DNA of 64,000 nt, taken from NCBI RefSeq assembly GCF_002179965.1, contig NZ_NGUQ01000035.1, forward strand, positions 395,880 through 459,879, given 5' to 3'. Of this stretch, positions 8,082-15,550 are shown one piece after another. Source of the stretch: Pandoraea sp. PE-S2T-3. GTDB taxonomy: Bacteria > Pseudomonadota > Gammaproteobacteria > Burkholderiales > Burkholderiaceae. The notes under the pieces are model-generated. The model had not been told where the DNA came from and made no database searches. It worked only from the letters and a program-made list of their open reading frames with translations. A program made the translations under genes and the position numbers. How positions within the stretch are numbered: position 1 is the stretch's first letter; each line of letters starts with the position of its first letter.

Positions 8082-8654
8082 ATGACGCACATGACGCACG
8101 AACAGATCGAAGGCAGGTTGAATTTCCTGCGCACATGCGAGCGACTGAAAGACGTGCTCAGAAGTGGTTACACGTCGTCCGGACGTCAGGAAAGCACCGC
8201 CGAGCACAGTTGGCGGCTCAGTCTGATGGCGATGCTGTTCATGGATCAATTGGGTGACGTCGACAGCACGAAGGTGCTGGCGTTATGCCTGGTGCACGAT
8301 CTGGGCGAGGCGTTGGGTGGCGATGTGCCTGCGCCGGAGCAACTGGCGGGTGGCAGCAAGGACGACGTCGAGCGACGCGACCTGATGGCGATATGCGAAC
8401 CGCTCGATGCGGCCATGCGTGCGCAAATCGTCGGCTGGTGGGAGGAGTACGTGCAGGCGGCGACGCCCGAGGCTCGTGCGGTGAAAGCCCTCGACAAGCT
8501 CGAAACCCTGCTGCAACACACACAAGGTCTTAACCCGCCGGACTTCGATTACGCATTCAATCTGTCTTACGGCCGGCAGTACACGGATGCGATACCGCTG
8601 CTGCGTGCCGTGCGCGAACAGATCGACGAGGCGACAAGGGCGCGCCTCGCCTAG
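8082..8654 (+). CDS. HD-domain phosphohydrolase, YfbR/HDDC2-like
   Basis: 190 residues. The metal-binding HD pattern is visible: H42 in AEHSWRLSLMAM, H72-D73 in VHDLGEALGGD, then D81. The order HSWR, HDLGE, GD is that of the HDDC2/YfbR group of 5'-deoxynucleotidases that act on dNMPs. ATG 8082 is chosen because AGGAGA lies eight bases upstream. It probably acts in the cytosol in nucleotide pool control; the exact substrate is not proven. Confidence 0.82.
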   Translation: MTHMTHEQIEGRLNFLRTCERLKDVLRSGYTSSGRQESTAEHSWRLSLMAMLFMDQLGDVDSTKVLALCLVHDLGEALGGDVPAPEQLAGGSKDDVERRDLMAICEPLDAAMRAQIVGWWEEYVQAATPEARAVKALDKLETLLQHTQGLNPPDFDYAFNLSYGRQYTDAIPLLRAVREQIDEATRARLA

Positions 8655-9115
8655 GCGGAATCCCGGGCCGTTACATGTCGCCCCCGCCCGGAAATAGCTT
8701 TTTGATATACTCTTGCGCTCGCGAGACCTACGATCAACGTATCGGCAGTCCTCGCGCCCTCCGTGTAGTTCAGCGAATAGAATTAGAACGCAAGACGCTG
8801 ATTCGAAAGGAATTTATGCTGGGCTATAGCAAATCTATAGCAGCATTACTCGGCGGTGCTACAGACGCTGCGGAGCACCGCATCTCTCCCACGGTCGGTG
8901 CACGTGATGTACTTGTCCCCACCGCGTCCTGCGCGTCTAACCGGCTCAATGCTGTCATTCGATACAGGCGCAAAGTCGGCTAGTTGGCTCTCCGTGCAGG
9001 AAGGTATCATTACGTGGCTGGCCCCTCGGGCTACCGCACGCTCACGTTAGCGATCACCACTAGCAAAGTCTCGCGCCTGCACCGTCCTGAAGCGCGAGTC
9101 CTCCCTGATCTGGTT
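8655..9115. other. Left boundary of the accessory island
   Basis: No credible gene. It holds a tRNA-promoter-like stretch with a TATACT box (8706-8711), a tRNA 5'-like fragment (8757-8782), and a doubled TATAGC element near 8824-8844 that resembles the doubled TGTAGC element upstream of the integrase start at 14424-14444. The short open frames here show no family resemblance. The sequence changes from host-like to less GC-rich across this stretch. Confidence 0.5.
8757..8782 (+). repeat. tRNA-Arg 5'-end-like direct repeat, left copy (attL-like)
   Basis: 26 bases beginning CCCTCC and containing TGTAGTTCA and ATAGAA match 22 of 26 positions of 14578-14603, the acceptor stem and D-arm of the intact tRNA-Arg(CCT). 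No T-arm or anticodon arm follows, so it is a fragment. I read it as the displaced half of an attachment site; an independently decayed tRNA gene is the alternative. Confidence 0.5.
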
Positions 9116-10531
9116 ATGAATGAAGCAGTTGTAGATTCCCTTCGACATGAAGCCAACGCCAAATTGAAACCCAAAGAAAAAGGGGTTCTTGGCCAGTTCA
9201 TGACGCCGTTCAAGATCGCGGAATTCATGTCGGGGCTTTTTACCAGGAAAGCGAATGCCGTGCTGTTGGATGCGGGAGCTGGAATCGGTTCGTTGACGCT
9301 TGCTGCCAGCAACACTTTGAAGCTCAAACACTGTGAGGCATGGGAGATAGATCCCGTGATGGCGAACTACCTCAAGGAGAACCTTGATAGCCAGGCTGTT
9401 CCGTACAAACTTCACCAGAAAGACTTCGTCTTCGATTCGGTACACCGCATCCAGGTCGGCGAAGGCACACGGTTCACCCACGCCATCCTAAACCCCCCAT
9501 ACAGGAAGATCGGCACGAACTCCCTTCATCGACAAGCCTGTCGGCAAGTAGGTGTGGAAACGACGAATCTCTACACAGCTTTTCTTGCGCTTTCAATCTT
9601 GCAGATGAAGCAACACGGCGAAATCGTCGCCATCATCCCTAGGTCCTTTTGCAACGGCCCCTACTACAAACCGTTCCGAGACATGATGCTTGAGAAGTGT
9701 TCTGTCGATGCAATCCATGTGTTTGGGTCGCGTAACCACGCATTCAAAGACGACGATGTGTTGCAAGAGAACGTCATCCTGAAGCTCACGGCTGGAGGCA
9801 TACAGGGCGATGTGTCGCTTTCATTCTCGGACGACGCCAGCTTTGAGGGCCTACACGGCCGCACAGTCCCGTTTGAGGACGTCGTGCAACCCGCGGATGA
9901 GGAGCGATTTGTCCGCATCCCTAAGGACAACGAGAGTACCGAGACGCACCACAAGTACTTCACACACAGCTTGAAGGAGCTGGGTGTAGAAGTCCGCACC
10001 GGTCCCGTAGTAGATTTCCGCTTGAAAGAATGGTGGAGCCAATACCCTGGGCCCGGCACGGCGCCGTGTATTTACCCGCACCACATGACGCCGCGCGGCT
10101 TCGAATGGCCCAAAGAACACAAGAAGCCAAACGCGATCTTCCGAAGTCCGGAGGTCGATAAGTGGCTAATGAAGGAAGGCAACTATGTCGTTGTTCGCCG
10201 CTTCTCAGCGAAAGAAGAACGCCGCCGTGTAATGGCCTACCTGATTACCCCTGAGGATACTAAGAGCGAGATGGTGGGCTTCGAGAACCACTGGAACGTC
10301 CTGCACATCAAAAAGGGCGGCCTCCCCTTGGACGTCGCCAAGGGGCTTGTGGTGTTCCTCAATTCCACCGCATTGGACGAATACTTCCGCGTATTTTCAG
10401 GGCACACGCAGGTTAACGCCACCGACCTGCGGAACATGAAATTCCCAAGCCTTGAACTACTACGTAAGCTGGCCAAAGGCTATAGTCTTGGTTTGAAACA
10501 AGAAGAATTAGATGCACTGTTGACCATATGA
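9116..10531 (+). CDS. N6-adenine DNA methyltransferase, BsuBI/PstI-type
   Basis: 471 residues from ATG 9116. SAM-binding motif I is DAGAGIG (residues 52-58) and the catalytic motif IV is NPPY (126-129), as in gamma-class N6-adenine methylases. The start region GQFMTP is shared by this group. It overlaps the endonuclease gene by ATGA at 10528. M.PstI and M.BsuBI methylate the adenine in CTGCAG; the same target is inferred from the partner enzyme. The open frame extends up to 8984, but family N-termini begin near the chosen ATG. No strong RBS is seen. Base composition is lower in GC than the neighbours, consistent with transfer. Confidence 0.85.
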   Translation: MNEAVVDSLRHEANAKLKPKEKGVLGQFMTPFKIAEFMSGLFTRKANAVLLDAGAGIGSLTLAASNTLKLKHCEAWEIDPVMANYLKENLDSQAVPYKLHQKDFVFDSVHRIQVGEGTRFTHAILNPPYRKIGTNSLHRQACRQVGVETTNLYTAFLALSILQMKQHGEIVAIIPRSFCNGPYYKPFRDMMLEKCSVDAIHVFGSRNHAFKDDDVLQENVILKLTAGGIQGDVSLSFSDDASFEGLHGRTVPFEDVVQPADEERFVRIPKDNESTETHHKYFTHSLKELGVEVRTGPVVDFRLKEWWSQYPGPGTAPCIYPHHMTPRGFEWPKEHKKPNAIFRSPEVDKWLMKEGNYVVVRRFSAKEERRRVMAYLITPEDTKSEMVGFENHWNVLHIKKGGLPLDVAKGLVVFLNSTALDEYFRVFSGHTQVNATDLRNMKFPSLELLRKLAKGYSLGLKQEELDALLTI

Positions 10532-11472
10532 GCAAAGAGAAGAAGCTACAGGACGCGCTTGCCATTCTCGAGGATCTGGGCATGCCTAGGCCCCAACTCA
10601 ATGAGCGCACCGCCTTATGTTTACTTGCACTAGTGAACATGACACCCACCAAGATTTGGGCTGACTGCGAAGCGCCGCTAATCGGCATCACGCCCATCAT
10701 GGACTGGGCCAAAGAACACTATGAGACCGCTTACGCTCCAAACACACGGGAGACGTTCCGTCGGCAGTCTATGCACCAGTTTATTGGAGCTGGGGTGTGC
10801 ATCTACAACCCCGACAAGCCGAATCGTCCCGTTAATAGTCCCAAGGCTGTGTACCAGATTGAGCCCAATCTAATGGGCGTCCTGGTGCATTACGGGACTG
10901 ACGCATACGGGGACGCGTTGGACGCGTACAAAGCGGAGCGTATGAGCCTAGTGGAGCAGTACGCCAAAGTACGTGAGATGCAGATGGTGCCCGTAAAGGT
11001 CAAAGAAGGCTATCAGATCACTTTGTCGCCCGGCGTCCACTCCGAGCTCATCCGAGAAATCGTGGAAGGTTTTGGACCTCGATATGCCCCGGGTGGAGAT
11101 TTGGTCTACGTGGGCGACACGGGAGACAAGCATGGATTTTTTGACAAAGACCTACTAGCAAGCCTTGGTGTGGAACTGGATAACCACGGCAAGCTTCCTG
11201 ATGTGGTCATCTACATGCGGGACAAGAACTGGCTCTTGCTGATTGAGTCCGTTACGAGTCACGGGCCGGTGGAATCCAAACGTCAAATCGAACTGGCACG
11301 CCTGTTCAGCACCTGCACTGCCGGCTTGGTATATGTATCCGCTTTCCCAGACCGCAAAACTTTCCTTAAATACCTCCCTGCGATCGCATGGGAATCGGAG
11401 GTCTGGATCGCAGACGCCCCCACACACATGATCCACTTTAACGGATCGCGCTTTTTAGGGCCGTACAATTGA
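10528..11472 (+). CDS. Type II restriction endonuclease, BsuBI/PstI family
   Basis: 314 residues. The C-terminal half carries the family core: VGDTGDK (residues 195-201), LPDVVIY (223-229), LLLIESVTSHGP (236-247) and the following KRQ, the PD-(D/E)XK-like metal site of the PstI/BsuBI family. The N-terminal half is the all-helical recognition part. Translation is coupled to the methylase through an ATGA overlap, so methylase is made first. Both genes are uninterrupted, so the system is probably active. Predicted target CTGCAG, by family. Confidence 0.88.
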   Translation: MSKEKKLQDALAILEDLGMPRPQLNERTALCLLALVNMTPTKIWADCEAPLIGITPIMDWAKEHYETAYAPNTRETFRRQSMHQFIGAGVCIYNPDKPNRPVNSPKAVYQIEPNLMGVLVHYGTDAYGDALDAYKAERMSLVEQYAKVREMQMVPVKVKEGYQITLSPGVHSELIREIVEGFGPRYAPGGDLVYVGDTGDKHGFFDKDLLASLGVELDNHGKLPDVVIYMRDKNWLLLIESVTSHGPVESKRQIELARLFSTCTAGLVYVSAFPDRKTFLKYLPAIAWESEVWIADAPTHMIHFNGSRFLGPYN

Positions 11473-11546
11473 GTGCTCGGGAGTATTGGCAACAACTGCG
11501 CCAGGGCCGCTCCCGGAGACCTCCAACCGTTTTGCGCGCGAGCATC

Positions 11547-12530
11547 TCACCGTCTCGAAAGTCGTTGTGGCGGCTCCCGTGTTATGCGTATCTCGCCTAA
11601 CCGTCCGTTTTGCGCGTAATGGACCTCACATTGGAGGCGGTAATCCGAGAAGAATTCATCAAACGCGTCGTGCAACTTGCGAGCCCACGGAAGTCTTTCT
11701 GCGTCGGGAGCGAAGAATCGTCGAATTGCCTCCGGATCCTCACGAAGATGAAACGTCTTGTTTCGGAGCTCTCTAAGCGGATGTCGATGCTGCTTTATCA
11801 TTTTCCCCAGGGCATCGCTCTTTGGTAGTAATTCCTTAAATTCTGCTGGACGACCATTCTGAAGGAGAAGATGCATTCCAAGCTCTTCGAAGCCTTCGCA
11901 TGTCACGGCAAGAAATCCCAGCCAGGAAGACATATAGATTCGCAGATCAACGAACTTTCGGTGACTCAGCGAATTTTGCTTATCCCATTTCCGTTGCAAA
12001 TTATCGTAGTTCTCGAGCATTACTTCGGCAGCCTGGAAATAATGACTGTGCAGTACAAGCACGATATCGAGATTGCGAGGAGGTAGGTTATCCCCCGGCA
12101 ACCGGCTGTCGATGTCGACAGCTAGTACTCGCGGACGATTCGCGACGTAATAGATATGTCCCGCGTAAACCAAATGCCCCTCGGAGACTGCTGTATCAAA
12201 GCACACCTCCAGAGCCTCCACGCTCTCAAAACCGTATGCAGAGAGTTCTTCGCCAGCAAAACGAGACAAGCGCCACAGGTCGAACCCGTTTATCTCTCCC
12301 AAACGCCCGAAATCAAAATCGATCTCTCCATCCGGGAGATAGACCGTGCATCCTGCGCCGTGCTTCAAGTACTTAATGTCACCGTCAAGCATGCCCTTTG
12401 GTTGAATATCGTTGTCAATCCATTGCAGAATTGAACCTGGCATGCGAATGCCAGATCGGTGCATACATACCAGTGCCTTGTGGACTCTCAACTGGTAATC
12501 ACGAATCAAGTTAGTTAGCTCGTTTTTCAT
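11547..12530 (-). CDS. Uncharacterised two-domain protein with HEPN-like C-terminus
   Basis: 327 residues, convergent with the restriction gene. Residues 1-135 form an unknown alpha/beta domain containing HGAGCTVYLPDGEIDFDFG (57-75) then NGFDLWRL (81-88); from memory this resembles DUF6896-type proteins, unverified. Residues 155-300 appear all-helical and contain LRELRNKTFHLR, whose R256-N257-x3-H261 fits the R-x4-6-H motif of HEPN ribonucleases. HEPN domains are common in toxins and abortive-infection proteins, so a defence role is plausible in this island. The ATG at 12530 is chosen as the start of the conserved part. Function is not established. Confidence 0.7.
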   Translation of the reverse strand: MKNELTNLIRDYQLRVHKALVCMHRSGIRMPGSILQWIDNDIQPKGMLDGDIKYLKHGAGCTVYLPDGEIDFDFGRLGEINGFDLWRLSRFAGEELSAYGFESVEALEVCFDTAVSEGHLVYAGHIYYVANRPRVLAVDIDSRLPGDNLPPRNLDIVLVLHSHYFQAAEVMLENYDNLQRKWDKQNSLSHRKFVDLRIYMSSWLGFLAVTCEGFEELGMHLLLQNGRPAEFKELLPKSDALGKMIKQHRHPLRELRNKTFHLREDPEAIRRFFAPDAERLPWARKLHDAFDEFFSDYRLQCEVHYAQNGRLGEIRITREPPQRLSRR

Positions 12531-12751
12531 GGATCTATCAGTCCCATACCGTCGTCGACCACGATCATCCGTCAAGACGTTGCGGCTACGGAGAATTGCA
12601 GCTTCGACCCACTCTGATTACAGAAAATAATCACGAAGGATCTGATTTATTCCAAAAATACACGGCATCCAAACATGTTTCAACGCGAGCTGTAAACATC
12701 CGGATCTTGGATAATAGAGAGATGGGACGGCACGCGCTTCGCTAACGCAGG

Positions 12752-12896
12752 CTAGTCATTGGCGCATCCACTCCTCTTGAACGGAAGCAATTTCTCTTTC
12801 TCAGCGAGGTCTTCGGGCGGAAGGTTCGTGTAACGTTTCGAATGTTGCCAGTCCTTATGACCTGCAACACCAGCGACTGGGCTGCTGCCGGTTTCA
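12752..12896 (-). pseudogene. Tyrosine integrase, C-terminal fragment
   Basis: About 47 codons read leftwards from the IS left end to a stop at 12752. The peptide contains AGHKDWQHSKRYTNLPPEDL, the box II region of tyrosine recombinases with the GH and the catalytic Tyr of RYTN. It is the downstream end of the gene whose N-terminus lies at 14099-14410 on the other side of the IS. The catalytic middle is absent. Confidence 0.8.
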
Positions 12897-12959
12897 TGGA
12901 CACCAAGTTGAGGTGGACAATGTAACCGGAGGTGGTAAACGAACAGCAGAAGGCAGTTC

Positions 12960-13200
12960 AGCAGGGAATTTAAAGTCGAGGCTGTAAAGCTGGTCAAGGA
13001 TCGCGGTGTGTCAGTTGCGCAGGCGGCTCGGGACCTCAATGTGCATGAGAACGTGTTGCGTATGTGGGTGCGAGAAAACACAGTAGCCCCCCCCACACCA
13101 AGCGTTTCCTGGCCACGGTGTGATGAAGTCAGAGCAAGCCGAGATTGAACGGTTGAGAAAGGAAGTGGCGAAGCTCCGCATGGAGCGCAACCAACTATAA
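12960..13200 (+). pseudogene. IS3 transposase OrfA remnant
   Basis: A translated HTH stretch REFKVEAVKLVKDRGVSVAQ followed by AARDLNVHENVLRMWVRE is clear, but the frame breaks at a run of eight C residues near 13088, resumes as HGVMKSEQAEIERLRKEV, and ends at an in-frame TAA at 13198 before KAAAFFAKES. The N-terminus is also out of frame. Confidence 0.75.
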
Positions 13201-13232
13201 AAAGCCGCAGCCTTCTTCGCCAAGGAGTCGAT

Positions 13233-14087
13233 GTGGAGTTCGGCTTCATGGCGAAACATCGAGGTATCTGGCCGGTGAATCTGATGTTTGATGCGCTCGG
13301 TGTCTCGCGTAGTGGCTTCTACGCGTGGCTATCCCGGCCACCCAGCCAACGCAATCAAGACGACAAAGTTCTTGGCGAGCAGGTTCGGCAAAGCTTCATG
13401 GCCAGCGACAGAACCTATGGCGCTCGCCGCGTCTGGCGAGACCTGCTAGCTCTCGGTTTTCGCTGCGGTCAGCACAGAGTTACGACTCTTACAGTTCCGG
13501 GGCCTGGGGGACCGACCCCGACGTCGTGGGCTACCGAAGGATGTCGGTGCACGCAGCGCGATCGCCGGTAACGTGCTCGATCGCCAGTTCCGTGCGGATG
13601 GCCCTGACCAGAAATGGGTGGCCGATTTCACCTATATTTGGACGGCCAAAGGCTGGTTATACGTCGCTGTCGTTCTCGATCTGTATTCTCGGCGCGTCGT
13701 CGGCTGGTCGATGCAGAGCAGCATGGCTTCGCAATTGGTTGCCGACGCATTGATGATGGCCGTCTGGCGACGAGGACGGCCCAAAGAACTACTGCATCAC
13801 TCCGACCAGGGCAGCTAATACACCAGCGAACACTTCCAGCGCCTGCTGGCTGAACAGGACATTACATGCAGCATGAGTCGGGCTGGTGAAGTCTGGGACA
13901 ACTCGGCGATGGAAAGCTTCTTTGGCACTCTGAAACCCGAGCGCAATGCACGCAAGGTTATCGTACGCGGGAAGAAGCTCGCTCAGACGTGTTCTTCTAC
14001 ATCGGACGCTTCTACAATCCGACTCGCAGACATTCGACGATGGGGTACGTCAGCCCCGTTGAATTTGAGCAAGCTCGCAAAGCTTAA
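13233..14087 (+). pseudogene. IS3 transposase OrfB remnant (rve/DDE integrase)
   Basis: Pieces of the DDE catalytic domain are visible: KWVADFTYIWT (first Asp), LHHSDQGS (second Asp) and WDNSAMESFFGTLKPE (Glu). The gene is broken by a frameshift near 13490, a CAA-to-TAA type stop at 13816 after DQGS, and a frameshift near 13975, after which the tail FYNPTRRHSTMGYVSPVEFE resumes in another frame. The element cannot transpose by itself. Confidence 0.8.
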
Positions 14088-14098
14088 CTTAGTGTCCA

Positions 14099-14410
14099 CA
14101 TAACCGGCAGCTGCTCAATAGGTGTCCCGCTAAAGTGCTCCGACAGATACTTCAGCGTGTATTCCTCGGTGGACTTGGCCCGCACCGGCCGACCAGACTC
14201 CTCCCGCAGCTTCCGGTAGTGGTTGATGATCGCCGGCACCAGCGTCTTGACCGACACTTTGTCGATGTTCTTGCCGTCGTCAATAGCAACCTCGATTTCG
14301 CGTGCCCACGCAGTCGCCTGCGCCTTTGTGCGAAACGTTTTTGCTATACTCTTGCCCTCGCGTCGGACTTGAGCGCGCCAGCGCTCTTCTACCTGCAGAA
14401 TGGATGCCAT
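14099..14410 (-). pseudogene. Tyrosine integrase, N-terminal fragment
   Basis: About 104 codons from ATG 14410 (GGAG seven bases upstream) to the IS right end. The arm-binding part WRAQVRREGKSIAKTFRTK and the SAM-like core-binding start (YRKLREESGRPVRAKSTEEY) are those of XerC/D-like phage and island integrases. The frame ends in IS sequence. An intact enzyme of about 330 residues would need roughly 170 more, of which only the last 45 survive at 12752-12896. It lies 170 bp from the tRNA-Arg gene, the usual place for an island integrase. Confidence 0.85.
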
Positions 14411-14577
14411 TGTCGTCTCCGTGCTGTAGCAAAATTGTAGCAACGAAGACGTGAGACAGTAGGTTGCCGGGTGATTCGGAGTGACACGTTAGGGGTGTTG
14501 CAATCGACTGAAAAGCCTTGCCAAATAAGGCGCCGCCCTTGTACTCAAGGGCGTCACGCTACTGGATAGAATCCATT

Positions 14578-14603
14578 CCCTCCCTGTAGTTCAATGGATA
14601 GAA
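14578..14603 (+). repeat. tRNA-Arg 5'-end direct repeat, right copy (attR-like)
   Basis: It comprises the acceptor stem and D-arm of the intact tRNA-Arg gene and matches 8757-8782 at 22 of 26 positions. With the integrase remnant beside it, this marks the probable right edge of the island. Confidence 0.5.
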
Positions 14604-14654
14604 CGAGTGCCTCCTAAGCGCTAGATACAGGTTCGATTCCTGTCGGGGGGACCA
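14580..14654 (+). tRNA. tRNA-Arg (anticodon CCT)
   Basis: It folds as a complete cloverleaf. The acceptor stem CTCCCTG pairs with CGGGGGG using G-U pairs. The D-arm is GTTC/GAAC, the anticodon stem AGTGC/GCGCT with loop CTCCTAA (anticodon CCT), and the T-arm ACAGG-TTCGATT-CCTGT. CCA is encoded at 14652-14654. It reads the rare AGG codon. A small hairpin (14535-14552) lies upstream. Confidence 0.95.
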
Positions 14655-14658
14655 AGGA

Positions 14659-15033
14659 CTAGTTGGTCAACGTCCGATACGCCTGCGTTTTCGGCGTTCC
14701 CGCATCGACGGGCTCGGCGCACCCGGCCATTTCGGGGCGCGCACAGCGCCCCGTCCCGCACGCTTCCTGATAGCTGACGCTCTTCGCACTCAGATCCGGG
14801 CCCTCCAGCACGTAAGCGCCCTTGTCAGTCCACGCGCCTGCACGCATCTTGTCACTGCCCCACAGCAGACACGTCCCCGTCTTGCCATTCTCCGTGCACG
14901 GCCACGCCGTAATGATCGCCGAACGACCGTTACAGATACCTCCCGCAGCATAGGCCGGCGCCGCACCGAAAACCATCGTCAGAACACCTGCCATGCCCGC
15001 CAATGCGATCGTGCCATTCATGCTTGCTGCCAT
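14659..15033 (-). CDS. Small secreted protein with six cysteines, hypothetical
   Basis: 124 residues from ATG 15033, chosen for the AGGAGAG seven bases upstream. A signal peptide is clear (residues 1-29, ending APAYA before AGGIC). The mature protein has six Cys, which could form three disulfides in the periplasm. I do not recognise the family. It ends four bases from the convergent tRNA-Arg gene, so it marks the host side of the island edge. Confidence 0.7.
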   Translation of the reverse strand: MAASMNGTIALAGMAGVLTMVFGAAPAYAAGGICNGRSAIITAWPCTENGKTGTCLLWGSDKMRAGAWTDKGAYVLEGPDLSAKSVSYQEACGTGRCARPEMAGCAEPVDAGTPKTQAYRTLTN

Positions 15034-15550
15034 TGCGTCGCTCTCCTGATTACAGTTTTTACCAATAACCCCCGGAGGACTTGGGTGCGCTTTGATCCGC
15101 ACTCCTTTGACTTCATCGCAACCTTAATGGCCGTCTAACCGCACTTGCCGGACAACCTCATCCCTATGTGCATCGCCGTAATAATAACGTCACATAGACG
15201 GCTCGCAAACCCCCGCCGCCATTGACGTTGCCGGATGATAGTTAATATATATATGGATAACCCTTAATCCTTTCCTAATACGCAGGGAATCCGTGCCCTA
15301 ATCCATTCGTAATCCCCATGATTTTTGATAGGATTGCCACCCATTTCCGACGTGCTAGCATGCGGCGCGGGATGTTCTTACGGAGCATTTCAGCGTAGGA
15401 GTCCTACCGTAGATCGCCTATTAATCCCGATCTCCCCCGCTTTAGGACTCCTGGCATGCGGCAGCGACACCGACTCGGCCGACTCGACGCCTTCATCGAC
15501 ACCGGCAACGCTGCCCATCTTCCAGAACAACATTCTAAAGAACTAGGAAA
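15034..15550. other. Intergenic region with AT-rich patch, TAATCC motifs and a possible small lipoprotein frame
   Basis: 517 bases between divergent genes. An AT-rich patch lies at 15238-15275, followed by several TAATCC/TAATAC copies (15265-15312) that could be binding sites. An open frame from a TTG at 15325 to 15546 encodes 73 residues with a lipobox-like GLLAC and ends five bases before the CsgG-like gene. There is no convincing RBS, so it is not called as a gene. An inverted repeat at 15397-15452 lies inside it. Confidence 0.5.
15397..15452. repeat. 10-bp inverted repeat with 36-base loop
   Basis: AGGAGTCCTA at 15397-15406 is exactly complementary in inverse to TAGGACTCCT at 15443-15452. 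It could form a stem in the leader of the CsgG-like gene or be paired binding sites. Confidence 0.6.

Larger units (their letters stand above)
12897..14098 (+). mobile_element. Decayed IS3-family insertion sequence
   Basis: About 1.2 kb with terminal inverted repeats: TGGACACCAAGTTGAG at the left and TGGACACTAAGTTAAG (complement) at the right, matching 14 of 16. It contains OrfA and OrfB remnants of an IS3-family DDE transposase. It sits inside the integrase gene. No clear direct target duplication is seen; instead the flanks GCTGCCGGTT and AACCGGCAGC are inverted to each other, consistent with an adjacent deletion rather than simple insertion. Confidence 0.85.

Noticed and set aside
8675..8983. 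102-residue open frame at the left island edge
   Set aside because: It passes through the tRNA-like fragment and shows no protein-like conservation pattern.
13446..13631. Minus-strand frames inside the IS element
   Set aside because: Shadows of the frameshifted transposase.
15238..15320. AT-rich patch with TAATCC motifs as a replication origin
   Set aside because: No DnaA-box cluster, no dnaA, parAB or gidA genes nearby, and the patch is short; promoter sequence is simpler.
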